The position numbers were made by a program, and so were the translations under genes. Of a stretch of DNA of 64,000 nucleotides, positions 52,614 to 60,611 are shown piece by piece. The notes beneath the pieces are model-generated. The model had not been told where the DNA came from, searched no databases, and saw nothing but the letters and a program-made list of their open reading frames with translations. Source of the DNA: Bacteroidales bacterium (GTDB taxonomy: Bacteria; Bacteroidota; Bacteroidia; Bacteroidales; WCHB1-69); contig JAFZKY010000021.1 in assembly GCA_017551725.1 (NCBI GenBank), forward strand, positions 21,010 through 85,009, written 5' to 3'. Position 1 is the first letter of the stretch, and each line of letters starts with the position of its first letter.

Positions 52614-53327
52614 TTATGATAATATGTTAGAATACTCCTTGTATTTGCCGATGTCCATCCAGTCATCAGAATCGTGTTGATAGCCTTTTATGCATAAATT
52701 GTTGACAAGTTGCAGGTATAACGGAGTGAGCGAGAGCATCTCCACGGTAGGGATGTGGCTCAAAAAATCGCGGTTCACCAGATGGATTCCGCTGAAGGCC
52801 AGCTCCACAGGATGGTTGGCGTTTCGCGGCATAATTTCCTGCCCGTTGGCAAGGTTGCGCCACCCGCACAGGCGAAGATCTTCCTCCTCGAATACGAAAT
52901 AGCGCTGCGTTTTACGGTTTCTTACGGCCAAGGTTACATCGGCCCCGCTCTTTTCATGGTGGGCGATGAGGTCCGGGATGGATAGGGTGGTGATGATGTC
53001 CGTGTTGTAGAGCAAAATGGCGTCACAACCGTCCAAGAATGGCTCCGCGAACTTCAGCCCACCCGCCGTGTCACGCAGGTAGGCGCGCTCATCCGAAATC
53101 CGGATGTCGGCCTGGAACGGATGCCCCTTGAGGAAGTCCATGATCTGGTCGGGGAAATGATGCACATTGACGACGATGTCGTCGATGCCGGCTGCGATGA
53201 TCTTGTCCAAAACATGCTGCAACAAGGGTATGCCGTTCATCCGCACCAGCGCTTTGGGCCGGTTGGCGGTCAGCGGGTAGAGCCGGGTGCCCAGTCCGGC
53301 GGCGAATATCATGGCCTTGATTCTCAT
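52614..53327 (-). CDS. Sugar-phosphate nucleotidyltransferase family protein
   Basis: A 237-residue enzyme of the NTP-transferase family. The nucleotide-binding motif AAGLGTRLYPLTANRPKALV is near residue 9. DDIVVNVHHFPDQI, LRDTAGGLKFAEPFL, YNTDIITT (metal-binding Asp) and a closing DDWMDIGKYKEY follow. The form is close to mannose-1-phosphate guanylyl- or MurNAc-1-phosphate uridylyl-type (MurU/HddC-like) transferases. In Bacteroidota these often pair with a sugar kinase for cell-wall recycling, but no kinase is adjacent here. The exact nucleotide and sugar are undecided. Confidence 0.85.
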   Translation of the reverse strand: MRIKAMIFAAGLGTRLYPLTANRPKALVRMNGIPLLQHVLDKIIAAGIDDIVVNVHHFPDQIMDFLKGHPFQADIRISDERAYLRDTAGGLKFAEPFLDGCDAILLYNTDIITTLSIPDLIAHHEKSGADVTLAVRNRKTQRYFVFEEEDLRLCGWRNLANGQEIMPRNANHPVELAFSGIHLVNRDFLSHIPTVEMLSLTPLYLQLVNNLCIKGYQHDSDDWMDIGKYKEYSNILS

Positions 53328-53347
53328 ATCGCTTTTTTTTCGATGGG

Positions 53348-53355
53348 CAAAAATA
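53348..53355 (-). promoter_or_regulatory. -7 box for the nucleotidyltransferase gene
   Basis: TATTTTTG on the minus strand, 21 bases before the start codon. Confidence 0.55.
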
Positions 53356-53375
53356 CAAAAATAATCTCTTTTTCG

Positions 53376-53383
53376 TACCTTTG
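53376..53383 (+). promoter_or_regulatory. -7 box for uvrC
   Basis: TACCTTTG pointing toward uvrC. The leader to the coding region would be about 150 bases and contains the repeat block. Confidence 0.5.
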
Positions 53384-53403
53384 CCGCCGTGCCAGAGAGG
53401 GGA

Positions 53404-53525
53404 CTGTTGGGAGTTGAGAAACTAAGAAGCTAAGACTTTGAACGATGACAATGAACGATGACTTTGAACTATTATCTTTATAACCTATAACCTTTAACCT
53501 TATAAACCTTACGAACATCACAAGT
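53404..53525. repeat. Low-complexity repeat block before uvrC
   Basis: GACTTTGAACGATGACAATG-type units, then TATAACCTATAACCTTTAAC and ACCTTATAAACCTTACGAAC. The last segment is shared with the leaders of rsh and the nucleosidase-like gene. Confidence 0.7.
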
Positions 53526-53558
53526 ACTCCTGAACATATTAAGCTGATTCTAAAGTCG

Positions 53559-55301
53559 TTGCCTGAAAAGCCCGGCGTGTACCGTTTCTTGGACGAGACG
53601 GGTACGATCATCTATGTGGGCAAGGCCAAGCGCCTCAAGCGGCGTGTCTCCTCCTATTTCAACAAGGAGCATGAATCGTCGAAGGTGCGGATGCTGGTGA
53701 CCAAGATCCGCGATATCCAGACCACGGTGGTGGATACGGAATGGGAAGCGTTGCTGTTGGAAAACAGCATGATCAAGCAGTTCAAGCCGCGGTATAATAT
53801 CATGTTGAAGGATGACAAGTCCTATCCGTGGATCGCGGTGACGAAGGAGGAGTTTCCCCGCGTATATCCGACCCGCCATCCGGAGCCGGACACGATGCGC
53901 CTGTTCGGGCCGTATGCCTCCGTGAAGCACATGAATGCCCTGCTGGACACGATTAACGACCTGTTTCAGTTGCGCACCTGCCGCCGATTGGTCCGCCAGG
54001 AACGCCCTTGTATGCAGTATCAATTGAAGAAGTGTCCGGCCCCCTGTTGTGGCAATATCACGGCGGCGGAATACCAGCAGAATATTGAGCGGATTGTGGA
54101 GATTATCAAGGGCAACCGCCGGCAGGTCATTGCCCAGCTGAGAGAGGAGATGATGGCCTGCGCCGAGCGCTGGGAGTTTGAACAGGCCGTCGACCTGAAA
54201 CGGAAGATTGAGTCCTTGGAACAGTTTGTGGCCAAGTCGGTGGTGGTGAACCCGCAGCTGACCGATACCGATGTGTTTGGGATGGAGGACGATGGTCATT
54301 GTGCGTACGTCAGTTTTCTCCGTATCATAGATGGCGCCATCGTGCAGGCGCAGACGTTGGAAGTTGAACACGCGTTGGATCGTGACAGGGAAGATTTGCT
54401 TTGGGATGCGCTTTTGGAGATGAAAGACCGTTTGGATGGCCTCTGTCCTACGGTTATTGTGCCGTTCTTGCCGTCCATAGAGCCGGACGACTGGACTTTT
54501 CTGGTGCCGCAGCGTGGCGACAAGCACAAACTGCTGGAACTGGCCGTGCGCAACGCCCATTTTTACATGTTGGAGAAAAAGAAACGGCAGGATTTGGTGA
54601 ACCCCGAGCGTCGGAGCCAGCGTGTGTTGCAGGCGTTGCAGCAGGCGTTGGGCATGAAAACCCTGCCCCGTCATATTGAGTGCTTCGACAACTCCAACAC
54701 GCAAGGCGAAGACCCCGTGGCCGCCATGATCTGTTTCCTGGACGGCAAACCCGCCAAAAAGGAGTACCGGCATTATAATATCAAAACTGTGGTGGGCGCC
54801 GACGACTTTGCCACCATGGAAGAGGTGGTCTATCGGCGTTATCATCGTCTTTTGGAAGAGGAGAAACCGCTCCCCGACCTGGTGGTGATTGACGGCGGCA
54901 AAGGACAGCTCCATGCCGCATATCAGGCTATCTGCAGTCTCCATATTGAGGATCGTCTGATGCTGGTGGGCATTGCCAAACGGCTGGAGGACATCTATAA
55001 GGTGGGGGATGATTTGCCGGTGTACATCGACAAGAAGTCGGAGGCGCAGAAGCTGCTCCAGCAGGTGCGCGACGAGGTGCACCGTTTCGGCATCACGCAT
55101 CACCGCAAACGCCGCTCGAAGACCAGCATTGCCTCGGTGCTGGATGAGGCTCCGGGCATCGGACCGGTGTTGAAGCAGCGTCTTTTGGCGGAGTTCAAAT
55201 CCCTCAAACGCATCCGGGCCGCCTCCGAACCGGAATTGGCCGCCGTTATTGGCCCGAAGAAAGCGGCGGATTTGTATGCTTATCTGAAGAATAACGAGTA
55301 A
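53559..55301 (+). CDS. uvrC: Excinuclease ABC subunit C
   Basis: A nuclease that makes both incisions in nucleotide excision repair. The GIY-YIG domain starts PEKPGVYRFLDE with IIYVGKAKRLKRRV. The Cys-rich patch (MQYQLKKCPAPCCG), UVR motif (ERWEFEQAVDLKRKIESLE), RNase H-like domain (ECFDNSNTQGEDPVAAMICF, DLVVIDGGKGQL) and C-terminal HhH pair (LDEAPGIGPVLKQRLL) are all present. The start is uncertain: TTG 53559 is the first conventional codon, but it leaves only three residues before PGVY. The frame stays open upstream and encodes STPEHIKLILKSLPEK, which looks like genuine UvrC N-terminus without any ATG or GTG. CTG at 53544 or ATT at 53538 may be the real start. Confidence 0.93.
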   Translation: MPEKPGVYRFLDETGTIIYVGKAKRLKRRVSSYFNKEHESSKVRMLVTKIRDIQTTVVDTEWEALLLENSMIKQFKPRYNIMLKDDKSYPWIAVTKEEFPRVYPTRHPEPDTMRLFGPYASVKHMNALLDTINDLFQLRTCRRLVRQERPCMQYQLKKCPAPCCGNITAAEYQQNIERIVEIIKGNRRQVIAQLREEMMACAERWEFEQAVDLKRKIESLEQFVAKSVVVNPQLTDTDVFGMEDDGHCAYVSFLRIIDGAIVQAQTLEVEHALDRDREDLLWDALLEMKDRLDGLCPTVIVPFLPSIEPDDWTFLVPQRGDKHKLLELAVRNAHFYMLEKKKRQDLVNPERRSQRVLQALQQALGMKTLPRHIECFDNSNTQGEDPVAAMICFLDGKPAKKEYRHYNIKTVVGADDFATMEEVVYRRYHRLLEEEKPLPDLVVIDGGKGQLHAAYQAICSLHIEDRLMLVGIAKRLEDIYKVGDDLPVYIDKKSEAQKLLQQVRDEVHRFGITHHRKRRSKTSIASVLDEAPGIGPVLKQRLLAEFKSLKRIRAASEPELAAVIGPKKAADLYAYLKNNE

Positions 55302-55305
55302 AAAA

Positions 55306-55332
55306 AAGAGCCTCATTTCGGAGGCACTTTTT
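55306..55332. terminator. Bidirectional terminator between uvrC and the TonB_C-OmpA gene
   Basis: GCCTC / GAGGC stem with a 6-base loop, flanked by seven A on one side and five T on the other, between convergent genes. Confidence 0.75.
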
Positions 55333-55353
55333 ATGTTTTGGAAAGGATTTTCT

Positions 55354-56436
55354 TTATTTCACTTGGACATTGTCGATGACGATTCTTCTGTCCTTGGCAG
55401 CCTGCAAACCGTAAACGGTGACGCGCTGGGCGGTAGAGGTTTCAGCATGGGCAACCTCGCCTTTCGGGTTCTTGTAGATGGTCAGGCCGGATTTCTCACC
55501 CGTGATGTAGGGGGCCAGCTTGCCGCCGTTGGCTTTCTTCATGTAGTTGAGCACGCTTTCGATACGGCGGGAGGAGAGGTGCATGTTGTAGTCGCTGTTG
55601 CTCAGCGGGCTGGCGAAACCACTGATGTTGAAGGAAACGTTATAGCCGGCTTCCAGTACTTCTACCAAGGCATCCGTCAGCTTCTGCAAACGGTTGTAAC
55701 CCGTGGCGATGGAGTCATCGAAGAAGGTCTTGACTTCGTTCTCGGCTTGCGATTTCGCGTTGCCGGTCAAACCGTTGGCTGCTTCGGTGATGTATTTGGT
55801 TCTCTGATTCATGTAGTTGTCGTAGAGACCCTTGTACTCTGTACTGGTGTAGTCCTGCTTGGTGCGCGGGTCCGGACGGTCGTTCTCGAAATAGAGGGTG
55901 ATGGGTCCGATGGATCTGACCTGCTTCTTGGTCTCGGCCAGTTTGACTTTAGCCTCTTCCTCCTCCATGGAGAAGGTGACCGGGATTTGCAGGATCATGT
56001 CCTGTGCGGTGCAGCTCTGGGTGGCCGGGCACATTTTGGGGAAGGACTTGACCACGCGGACGGCTTCGTCGTCCATCTCCTTGTAGCCGGAACTGGTCAC
56101 CAGTTCGACATCGGTGATGGTACTGTCGGCCAGGACCTTGGCTTGGACGACAGCGGTGCCGGAAGCGCGCTGGCTCTTCAGGTTCACCGGATAGACTTTG
56201 GTCTTGTTGATGTAGCGGCACATGGCCCTGTTTCCACCTTTGAAATGGGGGAGGGTTAACGCAGCGGTCGGCGTTTCATGCTGTCCGATTGCAACGGCGA
56301 TACCCTTTTTGCAGGAGCCGGAACTTTTGCCTCCGTAGATGAAAGTGTCGTTATCACACTGTGCGTATGTTATTGACGCAGCGCATGTTAAGACAACGGC
56401 CATGACCAATGAGAGAAAACTGTACACTCGTTTCAT
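55354..56436 (-). CDS. Exported protein with TonB C-terminal-like and OmpA-like domains
   Basis: A 360-residue exported protein. The signal peptide ends ITYAQ (about 26). A TonB C-terminal-like domain (about 85-160) shows YPVNLKSQRASGTAVVQAKVLADSTITDVELVTSSGYKEMDDEAVRVVKSFPKM, with an MCPATQSCTAQD insert before the last strand. After a helical linker comes an OmpA-like part (about 265-345) with VSFNISGFASPLSNSDYNMHLSSRRIESVLNYMKKANGG and a closing RRIVIDNVQ. The peptidoglycan-contacting Asp and Arg are partly kept. Unlike true TonB, there is no N-terminal membrane anchor or Pro-rich spacer. A role in envelope organisation is inferred only. Confidence 0.75.
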   Translation of the reverse strand: MKRVYSFLSLVMAVVLTCAASITYAQCDNDTFIYGGKSSGSCKKGIAVAIGQHETPTAALTLPHFKGGNRAMCRYINKTKVYPVNLKSQRASGTAVVQAKVLADSTITDVELVTSSGYKEMDDEAVRVVKSFPKMCPATQSCTAQDMILQIPVTFSMEEEEAKVKLAETKKQVRSIGPITLYFENDRPDPRTKQDYTSTEYKGLYDNYMNQRTKYITEAANGLTGNAKSQAENEVKTFFDDSIATGYNRLQKLTDALVEVLEAGYNVSFNISGFASPLSNSDYNMHLSSRRIESVLNYMKKANGGKLAPYITGEKSGLTIYKNPKGEVAHAETSTAQRVTVYGLQAAKDRRIVIDNVQVK

Positions 56437-56467
56437 ATGTTATGTAATTTTATAATTTTCGCGGTTG

Positions 56468-56475
56468 CAAATATA
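56468..56475 (-). promoter_or_regulatory. -7 box for the TonB_C-OmpA gene
   Basis: TATATTTG on the minus strand, 32 bases before the start codon. Confidence 0.58.
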
Positions 56476-56601
56476 CAATTTTTTTTAATTAATGCACTTT
56501 CCAAAAAAATACAAAGTTTTTTATAGAAAGCTTATACGCACGATTCTTGAAAAAGTAACAACAATTTTCGAAGTATATCCTTAGAGGTTATACAAGCCCC
56601 T

Positions 56602-57717
56602 TTATCGTTTCAGCACCACTTTTGTCGTCGCCCCATTCCCTGCCTGCACGAAATAGATACCGTCGGGGTGATGGGAAAGGTCGATTTGTACGGTTTCCGA
56701 TGACGAAGTGCACATCGTCTTTCTCACATCCACCATTCTCCCATACACATCGAACACCTTAATCTCCTTGCTGGAAGAACCGGAGTCCGAAATTTGGATG
56801 TTGAAGACGCCGTTCGTGGGGTTCGGCCACACTTGCAAGTGCTCCATCTCACGGATGGCCACGCTTGACGGAAGGCTGTGTCCCGTGCAGAACTCGTAGA
56901 GAACCTCCTTGTAGCCAACATCATATTGGGCGGAACTATGGTACCATTCGTGCACGCCGTTCACCACTTTAAGCAGTTGCAGGTCCGTGCCGCAGTTGTA
57001 GGTGTAGCGGATGAAGCGCAGACCGTCATTCTTGAGGTCGGGAAGCGTGTCTATCGTGGGTTCGCCCGTGCAGCCGTTGGCGTTCTGCCAGTAGTCCATG
57101 ATGGCATCCACCCCGAGACCGAGGTTCATACCGAAAGCAGTGGAGTAACCGTTGTAACCCACCACATTGTCATTGGTGCCGTGGATGTGGAGCATCCGCA
57201 CGGGCGCGACGGGTGTCTGGGCAGCGTCCACACTGGTGATCAGTCCGCTGACTGCCACGCATGCGTCGATTCGGTCGCCGTGCTCGATGGCCATACGGTG
57301 CGTCATAAAGCCGCCCATAGACATGCCTGCGAAGAAAACACTGTCGGTGTCAAGTTGATATTGTGCCGTCAGCGAGTCGAGGAGGGCCATCAGGAAACCG
57401 GAGTCATCAATGCTGCTGCTGGCCAGACCGGCGTTCCACATAGTGCCAATGCCTTGGTCAAGGGCCTGCGGCAACACAACCATCCAGTTATACTCTTCGG
57501 CAATCTGGGCGAAATTGTAGTCCTGGTCGTAATTGGAGATAATGCCCCCCAGACCGTGCAGGAAGAACAGCACGGGAAGGGTGCCGTTATGGTTAGCCGG
57601 TGTACGCACGATGTATTCGCGCTCCACGCCCTGCCAGGTGAAATGCTGGACTTGGGCGGTGAGGTTACCCATCCAACAAACCAATAATAATAAATTAACT
57701 GTCAATAATTTTTTCAT
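56602..57717 (-). CDS. PHB-depolymerase/feruloyl-esterase-like hydrolase with T9SS sorting domain
   Basis: A 371-residue secreted esterase. The signal peptide ends NLTAQ (about 22). The LpqC/PHB-depolymerase-type alpha/beta hydrolase has the oxyanion motif LFFLHGLGG, the nucleophile in FFAGMSMGGFMTHRMA (Ser about 137), an acid in HIHGTNDNVVGYNG, and a late His in VNGVHEWYH. The C-terminal 75 residues are a type A sorting domain (LQVWPNPTNGVFNIQIS ... TTKVVLKR). Feruloyl or acetyl esters of plant cell wall are typical targets of this group, but the substrate is unproven. Confidence 0.88.
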   Translation of the reverse strand: MKKLLTVNLLLLVCWMGNLTAQVQHFTWQGVEREYIVRTPANHNGTLPVLFFLHGLGGIISNYDQDYNFAQIAEEYNWMVVLPQALDQGIGTMWNAGLASSSIDDSGFLMALLDSLTAQYQLDTDSVFFAGMSMGGFMTHRMAIEHGDRIDACVAVSGLITSVDAAQTPVAPVRMLHIHGTNDNVVGYNGYSTAFGMNLGLGVDAIMDYWQNANGCTGEPTIDTLPDLKNDGLRFIRYTYNCGTDLQLLKVVNGVHEWYHSSAQYDVGYKEVLYEFCTGHSLPSSVAIREMEHLQVWPNPTNGVFNIQISDSGSSSKEIKVFDVYGRMVDVRKTMCTSSSETVQIDLSHHPDGIYFVQAGNGATTKVVLKR

Positions 57718-57733
57718 AGAATAATTTTTGTGG

Positions 57734-57741
57734 CAAAGATA
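57734..57741 (-). promoter_or_regulatory. -7 box for the T9SS esterase gene
   Basis: TATCTTTG on the minus strand, 17 bases before the start codon. Confidence 0.6.
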
Positions 57742-57800
57742 ATTTTTTTCCGAAGATCGCGAGGATCACAAGAAAAAAACACTGACAAATAGGCTCTCCA

Positions 57801-59516
57801 CTATTGCTTCAACCATTCCAGCGCCTTCTCCAGTAACTCGTCACGGCCCTCACGGACGCCCTGGACGGTGGGCCACACATAAATGTCGGGGATAATGCCC
57901 ACACGCTGTGTCTCGGCGCCGTCGGGGTAATAAATGCCAAGTCCGGAGAAATAAGAGTTTATACCGCCGGGGAGCTGGATCCCCACCACATCGCCATCCG
58001 CACCCGCCGTCGTATTCCCGATGACAATGCTGTTGGGAAGCGTGCGGTACATCATGGTGCAAAACTCCGCGTGGCTTTGTGACTGCTCACTGATGAGAAT
58101 GGCGATTTTGCCTGCATAGGCGTCCGTACCTTTACCAGTATAACTGGGTTTAAACCAGTAAAAAGCACCGGGATTGCTTAAATCTGGATATGTGGCCTTG
58201 AAAAACGGCCTCGATTTGTCGGACAAGACCTTGTATAATCTGTAGTTGACGGTCTCGTTCGGATACTCCCTCAAATCCAGAATCAGCCCCTTTGTGGTGT
58301 GCAGGGTGTCTGCTATGCGTCCCACCCATTCTCCGGAGATGTCATCCATAGAAACATATCCAATGCTGTCGCCCAAATCTTTATAGCAAATGCTATCAGT
58401 CTTGAATTCGAAACTGAATTCTTCATAGTCATATCGCGAAACAGTGGTCTTTTTCTGAATGCCATCCGATACAAAGGTGATGATGACAGTCGGTTCAGGA
58501 CCGTTACAAATATGCCAAGTCAGCTGACGGAGCTTGGCACGGTGGTTGGATGCTGCATAATAGGGTGACAAGCTGTCAACCCACCAGGAAACAGGTTTCC
58601 CGTCAAGATGCGTAATGACATCCCCAATATGCGGCCCGGAACTGTCGATCTTGTCCGGGTTCCAGTAGGAGGAGACCACCATGGTGTCATTTTGCAAGAA
58701 TTTCACCCTGAACGGAGGATAGTGCACATCCGACGTTTTTGACGGTTTTGAAGACCAAACAGCCCCGTGGGTGTCGTCTGTCAGGGCAATCAGATGCCTG
58801 ACAGTGTTCCAATAGTTTTTTTTGTCTTTGGCCAAAATGAAAGAAGGAATATGATCCTTCAGCACCGTGTTCCAGTCCGTATCCATCAGATACCGATACG
58901 GGAAAAAATAATACACCATATTCCAGTAACGATACAGGGTCAGCAACCTGAATCCGGCATCGGGGCACTCCATCTCTGCATAAGGATTCTCATTGTTGAA
59001 CTGCGCATTCTTCACCCAGAGGGATGAATAGGTCACATAGTAATAGCCGTTATTGCGGTTCTGATAGACATTCATCAGTGTTTTGTAGAGCTTTGGAGAC
59101 AGTTTGTCCGGGTTGATCCACGCCAAATCCGGTTTTATGAACGCATTGGTGTCAACGGGTTTGACGTCTTTGTTGACGGGGATTTTACCATAATGAAGAA
59201 TCCATTTGGCCAAATATGCGTCACGCTGCTTGTTGTCGGATGCCTGCAGATAGCCGGGCAGCATCCGGAAAAGCTCGTAATCCCAGTTGTATGCGCCTTT
59301 GGAAATGGTCGGGTGGTGATATTTCAGGAATCCCCAAACGCGCCCCAAAAGATCAAGGTTGTCCACCAGTTGCGGCGTCATTTCGGGAAACACTATGTTG
59401 GAACCGTGGTCATACGCCGTGTCTTTGACTACGTCAGACTTATTGGAGGGCGTTTGTGCGTGAGAGAAGGTCACGCAGAAAAGGAGAAGGATGGTGAAAA
59501 GGATATGTTTTTTCAT
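57801..59516 (-). CDS. S41-family (C-terminal processing) peptidase, exported
   Basis: A 571-residue predicted periplasmic or secreted serine protease. The signal peptide ends TFSHAQ (about 21). A helical N-terminal region (about 45-235, LVDNLDLLGRVWGFLKYHHP, YRYWNMVYYFFPYRYLMD) is followed by a PDZ-like segment (PHIGDVITHLDGKPVSWWVDSL, about 295-350). The S41 catalytic core has GYVSMDDI, KGLILDLREYP, and the nucleophile motif LISEQSQSHAEFCTMMY with NTTAGADGDVVGIQLPGG. The Ser in QSHAEF and a conserved Lys/Gln pair would be catalytic. No sorting domain is present. Confidence 0.88.
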   Translation of the reverse strand: MKKHILFTILLLFCVTFSHAQTPSNKSDVVKDTAYDHGSNIVFPEMTPQLVDNLDLLGRVWGFLKYHHPTISKGAYNWDYELFRMLPGYLQASDNKQRDAYLAKWILHYGKIPVNKDVKPVDTNAFIKPDLAWINPDKLSPKLYKTLMNVYQNRNNGYYYVTYSSLWVKNAQFNNENPYAEMECPDAGFRLLTLYRYWNMVYYFFPYRYLMDTDWNTVLKDHIPSFILAKDKKNYWNTVRHLIALTDDTHGAVWSSKPSKTSDVHYPPFRVKFLQNDTMVVSSYWNPDKIDSSGPHIGDVITHLDGKPVSWWVDSLSPYYAASNHRAKLRQLTWHICNGPEPTVIITFVSDGIQKKTTVSRYDYEEFSFEFKTDSICYKDLGDSIGYVSMDDISGEWVGRIADTLHTTKGLILDLREYPNETVNYRLYKVLSDKSRPFFKATYPDLSNPGAFYWFKPSYTGKGTDAYAGKIAILISEQSQSHAEFCTMMYRTLPNSIVIGNTTAGADGDVVGIQLPGGINSYFSGLGIYYPDGAETQRVGIIPDIYVWPTVQGVREGRDELLEKALEWLKQ

Positions 59517-59534
59517 AAAGTGTTATTTCGCTGG

Positions 59535-59542
59535 CAAAAGTA
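59535..59542 (-). promoter_or_regulatory. -7 box for the S41 peptidase gene
   Basis: TACTTTTG on the minus strand, 19 bases before the start codon. Confidence 0.55.
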
Positions 59543-59582
59543 GAAATTTTTCAGAACTGGCTTTGGCGTAACTGAAAAAATG

Positions 59583-59590
59583 TATTTTTG
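59583..59590 (+). promoter_or_regulatory. -7 box for the decayed toxin-antitoxin locus
   Basis: TATTTTTG with TTTG at 59562-59565 (17 bases apart); the antitoxin ATG is 20 bases downstream. Confidence 0.6.
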
Positions 59591-59610
59591 CAAATTGAAA
59601 TATATGTAAT

Positions 59611-59823
59611 ATGAAAACTAAAAAATATAAAAAATAAGAGCAGAAAACGCAAGCTGTTGAAGAGCCTTCTGTTGTATATAACTCAAGAGGTTTGGACAGT
59701 TCCTGTTCGGTGATGACTCCTGGCAGTGTGATTCCTGCTGACACTGACACCATGACAGTGGATGAGTTCATTGATAAAATCAGAAAAGCGCTTGACCTAC
59801 GCTATGAAAACATACAATGTTAA
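59611..59823 (+). pseudogene. Antitoxin remnant with an early in-frame stop
   Basis: The frame opens MKTKKYKK, hits TAA at 59635-59637, and continues in the same frame for 61 more codons ending VDEFIDKIRKALDLRYENIQC. The segment MTVDEFIDKIRKALDLRYEN resembles the C-terminus of small antitoxins that precede ParE/RelE-type toxins in Bacteroidales, and its end overlaps the toxin start by 20 bases, as is usual for such pairs. A shortened 36-residue product could start at ATG 59713. The stop codon and the broken partner argue for decay. Confidence 0.65.
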
Positions 59824-60111
59824 AGTAAAAAAAACCGCTGAAAAAGATATTGATTCATCGCTGATTTTCTTTTTGATAAGCTATCCCCTGAGGGAGCATA
59901 TCGTTATCTGGATGTGATTGGACAAGAGATAAAGTCTCTTTCAATTTATGCGGACTGCTATATCACAAGTCGTTCTCGCACAATTCGATCTGTTCATCCG
60001 AAGGCACGACGCATGGTGTCTCATAACCACAAGTTCGTATATGTTTTTCACATAGAAGATGATGCGGTTATGTTGGATCGTGTATTGATTGGTAAGATGA
60101 TTGTGGATTAG
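59804..60111 (+). pseudogene. Frameshifted ParE/RelE-type toxin
   Basis: Starts MKTYNVKVKKTAEKDIDSSL, typical of RelE/ParE-superfamily toxins. The frame then fails in the T-rich stretch around 59865-59885 and stops after WM. Family-like sequence resumes in another frame: DKLSPEGAYRYLDVIGQEIKSLS, later VHPKARRMVSHNHKFVYVFHIEDD and VMLDRVLIGK, ending at the TAG of 60109-60111. One indel explains it. The central arginines expected for activity are only partly kept. An intact toxin is not encoded. Confidence 0.7.
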
Positions 60112-60118
60112 GTGAATT

Positions 60119-60241
60119 TTATTTCCGCTTCTTAGAATACTTCCGCTTCACAATCTCAAACGAATTTCTCGTAAGCTCTTTAAGTAGTTTGGAATCAATG
60201 GTTTGAAGGTTGATACCGAGCCAGTCCTAGGGGTTGAAATG
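60119..60241 (-). pseudogene. Possible C-terminal gene fragment (MmcQ/YjbR-like)
   Basis: On the minus strand, HFNP, a TAG stop at 60227-60229, then DWLGINLQTIDSKLLKELTR and NSFEIVKRKYSKKRK before a final TAA. The pattern W-x-x-I-x-L ... S-F-E-I-V resembles the end of MmcQ/YjbR-family proteins. No matching N-terminal part is visible upstream. It may be a decayed gene end or a chance open frame. Confidence 0.3.
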
Positions 60242-60305
60242 GTTGTCGAGGGACTCCATACCAGTCGCGTTTCCGTGCCGATCCACGTGGTTCGCGGAGG
60301 AACAG

Positions 60306-60611
60306 TTAGCAATCCTTGTCGGTCATTTCCTCGGCTTGGAGAACAAAAGCGCGAAGGCCTTGCTGTTCGGCGGAAAGATCCAGCTTGTGGATGTCCTCCA
60401 AAAGGGGACGCACTTTCTCATCTGGCATAAAAGCCAAAATGGCGGAGTTCAAGGTCGGCCAGGCGTGCGTACCATAGTGGGGTTCGCCATCGTGGCTGCC
60501 CCGGCCCTGCACCTCGTTCCAGAAAGTAAATCCGCGGATTTCATTTTTGTCCAAAATTTCCATCACCTCATCGTAGAAGGCTTGGTATAGCGATATGAAG
60601 ACGGCTTTCAT
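60306..60611 (-). CDS. PG0541-type RND-transporter-associated protein
   Basis: A 101-residue soluble protein starting MKAVFISLYQAFYDEVMEIL, with IRGFTFWNEVQGRGSHDGEPHYGTHAWPTLNSAILAFM and VRPLLEDI. It matches the short protein annotated as PG0541-family, found just downstream of RND permeases in Bacteroidota, with a ferredoxin-like (PII-type) fold. The family's job is not established; regulating or sensing for the pump is a plausible reading. It lies 125 bases after the permease on the same strand, the gap being filled by a repeat block. Confidence 0.85.
   Translation of the reverse strand: MKAVFISLYQAFYDEVMEILDKNEIRGFTFWNEVQGRGSHDGEPHYGTHAWPTLNSAILAFMPDEKVRPLLEDIHKLDLSAEQQGLRAFVLQAEEMTDKDC

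Noticed and set aside
53550-55316. A 588-codon open frame on the minus strand across the whole of uvrC
   Set aside because: It mirrors the uvrC codons, has no family-like motifs, is rich in His/Leu/Gln as shadow frames in this DNA are, and has no promoter or leader of its own.
59523-59771. An 82-codon minus-strand frame over the toxin-antitoxin remnant
   Set aside because: It overlaps the S41 promoter and the antitoxin remnant on the opposite strand and has no family-like features beyond a chance hydrophobic stretch.
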